Shown: positions 42,151 to 50,459 of the stretch, piece after piece | Numbering within the stretch: the first letter of the stretch is position 1 | Layout of the letters: every line of letters begins with the position of its first letter | Assembly (NCBI GenBank): GCA_902798595.1 | Contig: CADBXE010000016.1 | Coordinates: 1 to 50,459, forward strand | Direction of reading: 5' to 3' | Source of the DNA: an uncultured Erysipelotrichaceae bacterium | Lineage (GTDB): Bacteria > Bacillota_I > Bacilli_A > RFN20 > CAG-826 | DNA length: 50,459 nucleotides | Position numbers and translations under genes: made by a program | The notes under the pieces: generated by a model | Database searches by the model: none | Told to the model about the DNA's origin: nothing | Seen by the model: only the letters and a program-made list of their open reading frames with translations

Positions 42151-44988
42151 ATGGAAAAGAAAATTATTGTTAAAGGCGCTAGAGAGAACAATCTCAAAAA
42201 CATTGATGTTTCGATACCTAAAGATTCATTAGTGGTTTTTTCTGGTTTATCAGGTTCTGGTAAATCCACTTTAGCGTTCGATACAATTTTCGCGGAAGGT
42301 CAAAGAAGATACATGGAATCATTATCTAGCTATGCTAGACAGTTCCTTGGTAACTTTGATAAGCCAGATGTTGATGCGATTGAAGGTTTATCCCCAAGTA
42401 TCGCGATTGATCAAAAGTCTGTTTCTCATAACCCAAGAAGTACAGTGGGTACTGTTACTGAAATTTATGACTACTTAAGACTTCTATTTGGTCGTATTGG
42501 TATTCCATATTGTCCAAATCATAACGAACCAATTATTTCCTTCTCTGTGACCATGATGACTGATGTGGTCATGGCTTATCCTGAGGGAAGCAAAATACAA
42601 TTATTATCCCCAATTGTTCACGCAGAAAAAGGCGCACAAAAAGATGTCTTAGATAAGATTAGAAAAGATGGTTTTAACCGTGTACGAGTGGATAACACCA
42701 TCATGACACTAGAAGAAGTGCCAGCATTAGAAAAGAATAAAAAGCACAGCATTGATATCGTTGTTGACCGTTTAATTATTAAACCTGATGTCAGAAGTCG
42801 TGTCTTTGAATCAATTGAAACATGTCTTAATTTCTCTAAGGGTTTACTCATTATCTTAAACGGAGATGAAGAAAGACTATTATCCGATAAACATACATGT
42901 CCTAAATGTGGTTTCTCCGTTCCAAGAGTGGAACCACGTTTATTCTCCTTTAACTCACCTTTAGGCTTTTGTCCAGACTGCCGTGGTTTAGGCATGAAAA
43001 GAGAATGCGATATTCGTAAGCTCATTCCTAATCCAAAATTAAGCATTAACGAAGGTTGTGTTAAATACTTAGCCCATATCGTTGGTAGTCAAAACCTTGA
43101 ATGGACTGAATTTGTTTTACTTTGTAATTTATATAACGTTCCAATGGATAAACCATGGAATGATTTAACAATGGAACAACAAAGAATTGTTTTATATGGT
43201 TCTCCAGTTGCTCATCAATACACTCTTAAATCTAGCAGTGGTAACACCATGCATAGAAATCAAATTATTGAAGGTGTCAAAGTTAAAATCGAAAGATTAT
43301 ATAACGAAACTACCTCTGACTGGATGAGAGACTACTATGAAACATTTATGAGCGATCATGAATGCACCACATGCCATGGTAAACGCTTAAACGAAGCCGC
43401 TTTAAGTGTGAAGATTGATAAAAAGAATATTTATGATGTCTCCGCTTTACAGCTTAAAGACTTAAGAGAATGGTGCGTTAAATTACCTAATAAGCTCAGT
43501 GAATCCGAAAACAAGATCGCTGACTTAGTCTTAAAAGAAGTCGTTAACCGTACATCATTCTTGTGCGATGTTGGTCTTGAATACTTAACATTAACAAGAC
43601 TCGCGATGACTTTAAGTGGTGGTGAATCTCAACGTATTAGATTAGCCACACAAATCGGTAGTAAATTAACCGGTGTCTTATATGTCATGGATGAACCATC
43701 AATTGGTTTACATTCTAGAGACAGTGAAAAGCTCATCAAAACTATGAAAGAGATGAGAGATATTGGTAATACCTTAATCGTTGTGGAACATGATGAAGAA
43801 ATGATTAGAAGCGCGGACTATGTCGTTGATATCGGTCCTGGTGCTGGGATACATGGTGGCGAAGTCGTAGCCGCTGGTACACCAGAAGAAATCGCTAAAA
43901 ATGAAAGAAGCATTACTGGCGCTTATCTTTCCGAAAGAGAATATATTTCTATCCCTAAGAAAAGAAGAGAAGGCAATGGCCTATTTATCAAAATTAGAGG
44001 TGCATCTTGCAACAACTTAAAGAAAGTTAATGTTGATATACCTTTAGGTAAATTTGTTGCTGTCACTGGTGTTTCTGGTTCAGGCAAATCCACTTTGATT
44101 AATCAAACATTATTTAACCACTTGCTAGAACACTTCTCTGGTGAACCTGCTTTTGCGGGCGAAGTGAAATCCATTACTGGTTTTGAAAATATCGATAAAG
44201 TTATTGATATTACCCAAGAACCAATTGGTAGAACCCCAAGAAGTAACCCTGCGACATACGTCAAATTATTTGACGATATCAGAACCTTATTCGCCGAAAC
44301 CGTTGAGGCTAAAGCTAGAGGCTACGATAAAGGTAGATTCTCCTTTAACGTTGAAGGTGGTAGATGTGAAAAATGTGGTGGTGCGGGCGTGACCCGTATT
44401 CCAATGAACTTCTTACCAGATGTCTATGTTAAGTGCGATGCATGTAATGGTAAACGCTATAACGAAGAGACACTACAAGTCACTTATAAAGGTAAGAGTA
44501 TCTATGACGTATTAGAAATGACTGTTGAAGACGCTTTGCATTTCTTCGCTAATAGACCATCCTTAGCTAAGCGCATTCAAACCTTATATGATGTTGGTTT
44601 GGGCTATATTAAATTAGGTCAACCCGCGACTACATTAAGTGGTGGTGAAGCCCAACGTGTAAAACTCGCTAGCGAACTACAAAAACGTCCAACAGGAAAG
44701 ACTTTGTATATTCTTGATGAACCAACTACTGGTTTACACACTGATGATGTGAAGAGATTAATAAAAGTCTTGCAACGTATCGTGGATCATGGTGACACCG
44801 TTTTAGTTATTGAGCACAACCTTGATGTTATCAAAGTTGCTGATTATATTATTGATTTAGGTCCAGATGGTGGTGACGCTGGTGGTAAGATTATTGCCAC
44901 AGGCACACCAGAAGAAGTAGCAAAAAATCCTGCTTCCTACACTGGTTCTTATTTAAAGAAAGTATTAAAAAAGGAGCATTACGAATAG
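42151..44988 (+). CDS. uvrA: Excinuclease ABC subunit A
   Basis: UvrA is the damage-sensing ATPase of nucleotide excision repair; it loads UvrB on damaged DNA. It has 945 residues, the usual length. Walker A motifs are GLSGSGKST (about 32-40) and GVSGSGKST (about 644-652). Zinc-finger cysteines are seen in CPKCGFSV and CPDC and again in CEKCGGAG and CDACNGKR. Signature motifs are LSGGESQRIRLATQIG and LSGGEAQRVKLASEL. It starts without a clear ribosome-binding site, about 17 bases after a -10 element. uvrB is not adjacent. lgt begins three bases after the stop, so uvrA leads the lgt-HAD-trxB-whiA run. Confidence 0.97.
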   Translation: MEKKIIVKGARENNLKNIDVSIPKDSLVVFSGLSGSGKSTLAFDTIFAEGQRRYMESLSSYARQFLGNFDKPDVDAIEGLSPSIAIDQKSVSHNPRSTVGTVTEIYDYLRLLFGRIGIPYCPNHNEPIISFSVTMMTDVVMAYPEGSKIQLLSPIVHAEKGAQKDVLDKIRKDGFNRVRVDNTIMTLEEVPALEKNKKHSIDIVVDRLIIKPDVRSRVFESIETCLNFSKGLLIILNGDEERLLSDKHTCPKCGFSVPRVEPRLFSFNSPLGFCPDCRGLGMKRECDIRKLIPNPKLSINEGCVKYLAHIVGSQNLEWTEFVLLCNLYNVPMDKPWNDLTMEQQRIVLYGSPVAHQYTLKSSSGNTMHRNQIIEGVKVKIERLYNETTSDWMRDYYETFMSDHECTTCHGKRLNEAALSVKIDKKNIYDVSALQLKDLREWCVKLPNKLSESENKIADLVLKEVVNRTSFLCDVGLEYLTLTRLAMTLSGGESQRIRLATQIGSKLTGVLYVMDEPSIGLHSRDSEKLIKTMKEMRDIGNTLIVVEHDEEMIRSADYVVDIGPGAGIHGGEVVAAGTPEEIAKNERSITGAYLSEREYISIPKKRREGNGLFIKIRGASCNNLKKVNVDIPLGKFVAVTGVSGSGKSTLINQTLFNHLLEHFSGEPAFAGEVKSITGFENIDKVIDITQEPIGRTPRSNPATYVKLFDDIRTLFAETVEAKARGYDKGRFSFNVEGGRCEKCGGAGVTRIPMNFLPDVYVKCDACNGKRYNEETLQVTYKGKSIYDVLEMTVEDALHFFANRPSLAKRIQTLYDVGLGYIKLGQPATTLSGGEAQRVKLASELQKRPTGKTLYILDEPTTGLHTDDVKRLIKVLQRIVDHGDTVLVIEHNLDVIKVADYIIDLGPDGGDAGGKIIATGTPEEVAKNPASYTGSYLKKVLKKEHYE

Positions 44989-44991
44989 ATT

Positions 44992-46545
44992 ATGGTATTA
45001 ACAATCATCTTCCTTGTTCTCTTCGCTGTATGCCTCGGAGCAGGCGTTTATTTTACAGTTAACTTAGTTGGCACACCAATGATTGAAGTTGACTACAAGA
45101 AACACTTTAAAAAAGTTGGCTTGTTCGTTATCGGCGCAGTAATTGCTTTTGTTGTTATGTCATTTGGCATATATCAATGGCTTAAAGCCGCTCCAGATGC
45201 TCTTCACGTTGTGGAATTAGTAATTGGTGCTGTTTTATTCAGTGGTGGCTTATTAACCGCGATTAATTGCTTTATTCTCCATTACTATGGAAGAAACATT
45301 CCTGAAAAGCTTGATAAGTGGTTATTTAGAATTCAAATTATTGGTTTCGTTATTGCCGCAGTGTTCTTCTTTATTTGGACAAATGGCTTAGCGCCATACT
45401 TATCATATCCTTTAGCGAATGGTATTTCTTTCTCTCAAGGCTTAGTTAATCCTAATACTGGTAAGCCAAATATCGCTTTCTACGCCATTTGTATCTTAAG
45501 TGGTGCAATTCTTGTTTATTTTATTTGTGATCACTACATGTATAAAGAATACGGTCAACACGGTACCTTAGAATCCACATTCTTTGTGGCCTTCCCTGCT
45601 GGTATTATTGGTGCACGTATTTGGTATGTTGTTGGTAACTGGGCTAAAGAATTCAATTATGGTAATTCATATTCTGAAATCTTTAATGGTATCAAAGTTT
45701 GGGCACCCTTAGCTATTTGGGATGGTGGTATTACCATTCTTGGTGGCGCTGCAATGGGCATTATTGTTGGTGCCGCTTGGTATATGTGGGCTAATAAAGG
45801 TAAATCTATTTGGATTGCCTTTGATATGATTGTTCCTTGTATCTTGGTGGCGCAAGCCATTGGTAGATGGGGTAACTTCTTTAACTGTGAAGTACATGGT
45901 GATCCAGTCGCATTAGCGAATTGGAAATGGCTTCCTGAAATCATTTGGAGAAATGGCCAATATAGTCAAACCCTTCCTTCATTAGTGGATACTGAACAAA
46001 TGTACTTGCCGCTTTTCTTCATTGAAGCGATTATCAATTTACTTGGCTACTTCATTTTGGCCCATGTCTTTGGCAAGGCTTTAAGAAAATATACAGAATT
46101 AGGCGACCTCGGTTTCGGGTATATCATTTGGTACGGTTTAACAAGAGTCTTACTTGAACCTTTAAGAACCGCTGAATACAAGATGGGCGAAGATGGCTAT
46201 TGGTCTTGGGTATGGGCGATGATTTTCGTGTTGCTCGGTACCGCTGCTATCGTTGGTAACCACATCGTTAGATATATCCTAAGAAAGAAACACAATACTT
46301 TCAAAGTCAAACCATACGAAAAGAAACTTGGTGTCATCTCTTCTATGGCTATTATTGTTGTTGCCGCTGGTTTAATTGCTCTCGGCGCTTATTTAATGGC
46401 CGCTAATCCATTTAAAGTGGTCGTGGAATATAACGGCTTTAATGAAGGTGTCATGGCCTTGATACTTGGTATTTCAGTCTTCTTATGCTTAGGAATCAGT
46501 ATCCCAATGACTGTAGAAGCAATGAGAGGTCAACAAAATGCTTAA
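44992..46545 (+). CDS. lgt: Prolipoprotein diacylglyceryl transferase, extended form
   Basis: Lgt moves diacylglycerol from phosphatidylglycerol to the lipobox cysteine of prolipoproteins; it is a membrane enzyme. The Lgt core is visible from about residue 160: GIIGARIWYVVGNW, IWDGGITILGGAAMG and the signature AIGRWGNFFNCEVHG (about 289-303), then YGLTRVLLEPLRT. The protein has 517 residues, nearly twice the usual 260-290. About 130 extra residues with several membrane helices precede the core, and about 110 with two or more helices follow. An AAGGAG site precedes the start at a generous 15 bases. It overlaps the HAD gene by eight bases. With so many lipoproteins in the window, this gene is directly relevant. 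Confidence 0.9.
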   Translation: MVLTIIFLVLFAVCLGAGVYFTVNLVGTPMIEVDYKKHFKKVGLFVIGAVIAFVVMSFGIYQWLKAAPDALHVVELVIGAVLFSGGLLTAINCFILHYYGRNIPEKLDKWLFRIQIIGFVIAAVFFFIWTNGLAPYLSYPLANGISFSQGLVNPNTGKPNIAFYAICILSGAILVYFICDHYMYKEYGQHGTLESTFFVAFPAGIIGARIWYVVGNWAKEFNYGNSYSEIFNGIKVWAPLAIWDGGITILGGAAMGIIVGAAWYMWANKGKSIWIAFDMIVPCILVAQAIGRWGNFFNCEVHGDPVALANWKWLPEIIWRNGQYSQTLPSLVDTEQMYLPLFFIEAIINLLGYFILAHVFGKALRKYTELGDLGFGYIIWYGLTRVLLEPLRTAEYKMGEDGYWSWVWAMIFVLLGTAAIVGNHIVRYILRKKHNTFKVKPYEKKLGVISSMAIIVVAAGLIALGAYLMAANPFKVVVEYNGFNEGVMALILGISVFLCLGISIPMTVEAMRGQQNA

Positions 46546-47179
46546 ATATCGTGCTTTACTATTTGATTTAGATGGTACCCTATGTGATACGGATGAAATG
46601 CTCATCCAATCCTTTTTAGAACTTTATAAGAAATATCGTCCAGCAAAGATTAGAACTAGAGAAGAACTCATCTATTTCTCTGGCCCTCCAATTAAGAAAA
46701 CTCTCGTGGATGAATTTCCTGATTATACATTCGAAGAGATTTATAAAGCTTTCCAAGAAACATCAAGAGAGTTATATCTCCCTTATGTTCATGCTTTTGA
46801 AGGTGAAATCGAAACTCTTAAGAAGTTGAAAGATGCCGGCTACCTTTTAGGTGTTGTTACTAATAAAGGGGCTCCTTTAACTAAGTATTCTTTAGAAGTC
46901 GCCCATATTGATGGTTTGTTTGATGTGGTAATTTCCGCAGATGATGTGAACGCTCCTAAACCAAGCCCTGCTGGTATTTTTAAAGCGCTTGAACGTTTAG
47001 GAATTGAATCGAAAGAAGAAGTTCTTTATATTGGTGATAACGATATTGATTATGAAACCGCTACTAACGCGGGTGTTGATTCTATGCTTGTGACCTGGGG
47101 TCCAAGAGAAATCAAACGCAAAAAGGACGCGACATATGCGGTTGGTTCATATAATGAACTAGGAGGTCTTCTTTTATGA
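46538..47179 (+). CDS. HAD-family phosphatase, PpaX/Gph-like
   Basis: This 213-residue HAD-superfamily hydrolase has FDLDGTLCDTDEM (motif I with the nucleophile Asp), a helical cap, VVTNKG (motif II), the Lys in APKPSPAGI (motif III) and YIGDNDIDYETATNAG (motif IV). It most resembles pyrophosphatase PpaX and phosphoglycolate phosphatase. In many Firmicutes the order is hprK-lgt-ppaX-trxB; here hprK is absent but lgt, this gene and trxB keep their order. It overlaps both neighbours (8 and 4 bases), so it is tightly coupled. The substrate is not certain. Confidence 0.85.
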   Translation: MLKYRALLFDLDGTLCDTDEMLIQSFLELYKKYRPAKIRTREELIYFSGPPIKKTLVDEFPDYTFEEIYKAFQETSRELYLPYVHAFEGEIETLKKLKDAGYLLGVVTNKGAPLTKYSLEVAHIDGLFDVVISADDVNAPKPSPAGIFKALERLGIESKEEVLYIGDNDIDYETATNAGVDSMLVTWGPREIKRKKDATYAVGSYNELGGLLL

Positions 47180-48090
47180 AAATCTATGACACTTTAATTA
47201 TTGGCGCAGGCCCATGTGGTATTAGAAGCGCTATCATTCTTAAAGAAGCGGGTTTAGATGTCGCGGTTTTTGAATATAGCACACCAGGTGGCAAGATTAA
47301 TATCGCGCCACGCGTTGATAACTACCCAGGCTTTACCAAAATCCCTGGTCCAGATCTAGCTGTAGAATTTTTTAACTGGCTTAACAAAGCGGAAGTGGAA
47401 ATGATTCCTGAAGAAGTCACTTCCTTAACTAAAAAAGATGACATTTTCCATATAGAAACTCCAGAAGGTAAATACGCTGCTAAAACAGTGATTATTGCTT
47501 CAGGTACCAAAGAAAGACAATTAGGTTTACCAAACGAAGAAAAGTTATTCGGTCATGGTGTATCATACTGTGCTGTTTGCGATGGTCACTTCTTTAAAGG
47601 ACAGGATGTCTTAATGATTGGTGGTGGTAACACCGCGCTTAAAGAAGCCATTTATATGGCGGATTTGGCCCATCATGTTTATTTAATCCACAGAAGAAAT
47701 GAATTCAGAGGTAATAAATACCTTGTTGATGAAATCAACGCTTTACCAAACGCCACAATCTTAACACCATATGTTCCAGTGGCTATCTTAGGTGATGATA
47801 AAGTCACAGGTGCCGTTATTAAAAACGTGGAAACAGGCGAAGAAAAGACCCTTGAAGTCCAAGGTGTTTTCCCTCTTGTCGGTCAAATTCCAAACTCTCA
47901 ATATATCAAAATTGAAGGTGTCACTAATGAGTGGGGTACCATTCCAGTGAATCCAAAGACCAAACAAACAAGTGTGGAAGGTCTTTACGCTGGTGGTGAT
48001 ATTCTTCCACGTGATATTAGACAAATTTACTTGTCTGAAGTCGATGGCAAAGCCGCTTGTAAGGCTATTTTAGAATATTTAAAGAAATAA
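47176..48090 (+). CDS. trxB: Thioredoxin reductase
   Basis: This 304-residue flavoenzyme reduces thioredoxin with NADPH. It shows the FAD-binding GAGPCGIRSAI at residues 8-18, the redox-active CAVCDG (about 133-138), the NADPH-binding GGGNTALKEA (about 154-163) and the C-terminal GGDILPRDIRQIYLSEVDGKAA. It is typical in length. An AGGAGG site lies 11 bases before the start and the ATGA overlap couples it to the HAD gene. whiA begins one base after its stop. Confidence 0.95.
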   Translation: MKIYDTLIIGAGPCGIRSAIILKEAGLDVAVFEYSTPGGKINIAPRVDNYPGFTKIPGPDLAVEFFNWLNKAEVEMIPEEVTSLTKKDDIFHIETPEGKYAAKTVIIASGTKERQLGLPNEEKLFGHGVSYCAVCDGHFFKGQDVLMIGGGNTALKEAIYMADLAHHVYLIHRRNEFRGNKYLVDEINALPNATILTPYVPVAILGDDKVTGAVIKNVETGEEKTLEVQGVFPLVGQIPNSQYIKIEGVTNEWGTIPVNPKTKQTSVEGLYAGGDILPRDIRQIYLSEVDGKAACKAILEYLKK

Positions 48091-48091
48091 A

Positions 48092-49051
48092 ATGCGCAAT
48101 AAGAACTCATTTACTAGTCAGGTTAAGGAAGAGTTAGCCTCTAACGTTTATACGTCAGGGGATCGTTTAAGAGCCCTTCTTTCAGCCTATATTAGAATTA
48201 ATGGTTCTTTAGTGTTTAGACATAAAAAGACTTTATTACAGCTCAATATGGAAAACGCAAAGATTGGGCGTTTTATCTTTGAAACGATTAATGAGATTTA
48301 TCACGCTAATGCGGAATTGATTGTTAAAGAGAAAAGAAACCTTGATAAGAGTAAGTCATACATGATTGAAATCGCTGACGCTAGTGAAGCGATCATGGAT
48401 GATTTAGAAATCTCCTTCTTAGAAGGTAAGATTAGCAAGAACATCGTTAAGAACGACGATACAATCTCTGGTTACCTCATTGGTGCCTTTTTAGCTGCTG
48501 GTAGTGTTAATTCCCCAGTGACTAGTAATTATCACCTAGAAATCGCTTTAAACAGTGAAAACTACGCTAAATGGTTAGCAAAGCTATTCGCCAAATATAA
48601 AAACAGTAATATTGAACCAAAAATCACTCATCGTAGAGACGAATATGTCATCTACTTTAAAAAGAGTGATCAAATATCCAACTTCCTCATCATGGTGGGT
48701 GCGGTTTCTTCGTGCTTAGAATTTGAGGATATACGCGCGAATAGAGACCTCATGAACAACGCTAATAGATTAACAAATATGGATACCGCAAATATGAAGA
48801 GAACAATCGAAACTGGTTCTCGCCAAGCGGAAGAAATTTCCTATATTGAGCAAGCTCTCGGTGTTGATAATATCACCAATTTAAAAGAAAGAGAATTATG
48901 CCGTTTAAGACTAGCAAATGAAGCGGCATCGCTCCAAGAATTAGCGGACCTTCTTTCTGAAAAATTTAAGAAACCCATTACTAAAAGTAATGTTAATCAT
49001 TTATTCCGCTCAATACACGCACTATATGAGAGGCTAAATAATGACAATTAA
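48092..49051 (+). CDS. whiA: DNA-binding protein WhiA
   Basis: This 319-residue WhiA homologue has an N-terminal homing-endonuclease-like LAGLIDADG-related domain (about 1-200, SGYLIGAFLAAGSVNSP and YHLEIALNSENYAKWLAKLF) and a C-terminal helix-turn-helix (about 230-319, ending KPITKSNVNHLFRSIHALYERL). WhiA is broadly conserved in Gram-positive bacteria and in B. subtilis affects cell division and chromosome segregation. The neighbours rapZ and yvcK that usually precede whiA are absent, leaving trxB next to it. It has no obvious ribosome-binding site and starts one base after trxB, so it probably relies on coupling. Confidence 0.94.
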   Translation: MRNKNSFTSQVKEELASNVYTSGDRLRALLSAYIRINGSLVFRHKKTLLQLNMENAKIGRFIFETINEIYHANAELIVKEKRNLDKSKSYMIEIADASEAIMDDLEISFLEGKISKNIVKNDDTISGYLIGAFLAAGSVNSPVTSNYHLEIALNSENYAKWLAKLFAKYKNSNIEPKITHRRDEYVIYFKKSDQISNFLIMVGAVSSCLEFEDIRANRDLMNNANRLTNMDTANMKRTIETGSRQAEEISYIEQALGVDNITNLKERELCRLRLANEAASLQELADLLSEKFKKPITKSNVNHLFRSIHALYERLNNDN

Positions 49052-49259
49052 TAAGCAATTAGGTGCTCGCATTAGATACCTCAGGCAACAGAAAAACTGG
49101 TCGATGGAAGACCTGGCTTTAGAAGCGGGAATTAATCGCAATTATCTCTGCGATTTAGAGAGAGGTTCGCGTAATCCAACGGTCAATGTTTTAAACAGAA
49201 TTGCCAAGGCTTTAGATATTAATTTATCCACTTTATTTGAAGGAATAGTGGAGATGTAA
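49041..49259 (+). CDS. XRE-family helix-turn-helix regulator
   Basis: This 72-residue protein is a single Cro/CI-type helix-turn-helix domain (GARIRYLRQQKNWSMEDLALEAGINRNYLCDLERGSRNPTVNVL), spanning residues 8-60 with no sensor domain. It overlaps the end of whiA by 11 bases and closes the uvrA-lgt-HAD-trxB-whiA run; a terminator follows after about 28 bases. No target is evident. Confidence 0.85.
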   Translation: MTINKQLGARIRYLRQQKNWSMEDLALEAGINRNYLCDLERGSRNPTVNVLNRIAKALDINLSTLFEGIVEM

Positions 49260-49287
49260 TCTTCTATTTATAAGGTTATATAAATAT

Positions 49288-49315
49288 AAGCACGTAAAAG
49301 ATTATGTGCTTTTTT
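49288..49315 (+). terminator. Terminator after the XRE gene
   Basis: AAGCACGTAA pairs with TTATGTGCTT (10 bp, one wobble) around AAGA, followed by T. Confidence 0.9.
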
Positions 49316-49316
49316 C

Positions 49317-49345
49317 TTGCAACTTATATTCTATATATATAAAAT
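49317..49345 (+). promoter_or_regulatory. Promoter of gap
   Basis: TTGCAA (49317-49322), 17 bases, TAAAAT (49340-49345). The -35 element begins within the tail of the preceding terminator. Confidence 0.7.
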
Positions 49346-49381
49346 ATAACCGCAGTGACAAATAAAGGAGGCATAAATTAC

Positions 49382-50455
49382 ATGTCAAATGTCAGAGTTG
49401 CAATTAACGGATTCGGTCGTATTGGCCGTTTAGCGTTCAGACAAATGTTTGGTGCAGAAGGTTACGAAATCGTTGCTATTAACGACTTAACTTCCCCAAA
49501 GATGTTGGCGAACTTATTAAAATATGATACCGCTCAAGGCGGTTACGCTGGCCGTATCGGTGAAAACTTACACACCGTTTCCAGCAAAGAACCAGAATAT
49601 GCTGAAGATGGCAAAACCATCGTTAAAGAAGGTTCCATTACAGTCGACGGCAAAGAAATCACCATCTATGCTCGTCCAAAAGCCCAAGACTTACCTTGGA
49701 AAGAATTAAAAGTTGACGTCGTGCTTGAATGCACAGGCTTCTACTGCTCCAAAGATAAAGCCATGGCTCACGTTGAAGCCGGTGCTCGTAAAGTCGTTAT
49801 CTCCGCTCCAGCTGGTAAAGACTTACCAACCATCGTCTTCGGTGTTAACGAAAAGACTTTAACAAAAGAAGACAACGTTATCTCCGCTGCTTCTTGTACA
49901 ACAAACTGCTTAGCTCCAATGGCTAAAGCCTTAAATGATTATGCTCCAATCCAATCCGGTATCATGAGCACAATCCACGCCTACACAGGTGACCAAATGA
50001 TTCTTGATGGTCCACACAGAAAAGGTGACTTACGTAGAGCCCGTGCCGGTGCTGCTAACATCGTTCCAAACAGCACAGGTGCTGCTAAAGCTATCGGCTT
50101 AGTTATCCCAGAACTCAATGGCAAACTCATTGGTTCCGCTCAACGTGTCCCAGTTGCTACTGGTTCCACAACAATCTTAACAGCTGTTGTTAAAGGTAAA
50201 GACGTCACAGCTGAAGGCATCAATGCTGCTATGAAAGCTGCTGCTAACCAATCCTTCGGTTACAACGAAGATCAAATCGTTTCCTCCGATGTTATCGGTA
50301 TGAGATTCGGTTCCTTATTCGATGCTACCCAAACAATGGTTTCCAAAATCGCTGATGATTTATATGAAGTCCAAGTCGTCTCTTGGTATGACAACGAAAA
50401 CTCCTATACATCACAAATGGTCCGCACCATCAAATACTTTGCGGAAAAGTGCTAA
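49382..50455 (+). CDS. gap: Glyceraldehyde-3-phosphate dehydrogenase, type I
   Basis: This is the glycolytic enzyme that oxidises glyceraldehyde-3-phosphate to 1,3-bisphosphoglycerate with NAD. The NAD-binding INGFGRIGR lies at the N-terminus, the catalytic Cys in [12 protein letters not shown] (about residues 172-183), the substrate-loop [36 protein letters not shown] and the C-terminal [23 protein letters not shown]. At 357 residues it is slightly longer than the usual 335; the extra lies in a Glu/Lys-rich stretch near residue 72. The ATG at 49382 is used because AAGGAGG is ten bases upstream; the GTG at 49355 is upstream of that site. It is monocistronic at least in this window. Confidence 0.97.
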   Translation: MSNVRVAINGFGRIGRLAFRQMFGAEGYEIVAINDLTSPKMLANLLKYDTAQGGYAGRIGENLHTVSSKEPEYAEDGKTIVKEGSITVDGKEITIYARPKAQDLPWKELKVDVVLECTGFYCSKDKAMAHVEAGARKVVISAPAGKDLPTIVFGVNEKTLTKEDNVISAASCTTNCLAPMAKALNDYAPIQSGIMSTIHAYTGDQMILDGPHRKGDLRRARAGAANIVPNSTGAAKAIGLVIPELNGKLIGSAQRVPVATGSTTILTAVVKGKDVTAEGINAAMKAAANQSFGYNEDQIVSSDVIGMRFGSLFDATQTMVSKIADDLYEVQVVSWYDNENSYTSQMVRTIKYFAEKC

Positions 50456-50459
50456 TTAA

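Noticed and set aside
49355..49381. GTG start for gap
   Set aside because: It precedes the AAGGAGG ribosome-binding site; ATG 49382 matches the family N-terminus.

Overview
The window reads as chromosomal DNA from a low-G+C Gram-positive bacterium of the Bacilli/Mollicutes neighbourhood, probably an uncultured gut relative of RF39, Acholeplasma or Izemoplasma (inference from gene content). It has Gram-positive signal peptides, many lipoproteins, ribosomal and housekeeping genes of Firmicutes type, and an ABC importer plus surface nuclease arranged as in mycoplasmas. The standard code is used: TGA serves as a stop (for example in the plsX and first sigma-factor genes) and Trp is TGG. Every gene I can support is on the + strand, which suits a leading-strand segment.

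Layout. 1-1536 is the 3' end of rpoC. 1703-6133 is an accessory block (ECF-like sigma factor with membrane-anchored partner, plsX-acpP, two lipoproteins) that separates rpoC from the str genes. 6202-10542 is a structured leader, rpsL, rpsG, fusA and a damaged tuf. 10626-12915 encodes two tandem RDD membrane proteins. 13025-23818 is an ABC importer (ATPase with a coiled-coil insertion, two permeases, two solute-binding lipoproteins) followed by a staphylococcal-nuclease-like lipoprotein, an OB-fold lipoprotein and a ComEC-like metallo-beta-lactamase lipoprotein. 23942-29738 holds three more lipoproteins and tRNA-Lys(CTT). 29867-32732 is a second sigma factor/membrane partner pair. 32820-36847 is a Rex-like DNA-binding protein and a pyruvate:ferredoxin oxidoreductase gene with an internal deletion. 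36983-38757 is an unknown gene, NfeD and an SPFH protein. 38898-42033 has a small unknown gene, a P-loop kinase, tRNA-Pro(GGG), a lipoprotein esterase and a lipoprotein. 42151-49259 is uvrA-lgt-HAD phosphatase-trxB-whiA-XRE regulator. 49382-50455 is gap.

How it works together. The window encodes twelve predicted lipoproteins and also Lgt, the enzyme that lipidates them. The most interesting unit is 13025-23818 (possibly extending to 26869). A surface nuclease with OB folds, a ComEC-like hydrolase and an ABC importer with two binding proteins together look like a machine for degrading extracellular nucleic acid and importing the products, an elaborated version of the nuclease-plus-Ugp-type transporter cluster of mycoplasmas. 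Two paralogous sigma/membrane-partner pairs lie near the lipoprotein blocks and may sense the envelope.

Two normally conserved genes, tuf and nifJ, carry internal deletions that break the frame. They are either real pseudogenes with intact copies elsewhere or assembly errors; the sequence alone cannot decide. Promoters fall into two visible classes: TTGnnn-17-TAnnnT, and an extended -10 of the form TGTGC-TAnnnT. Some genes appear to be leaderless.
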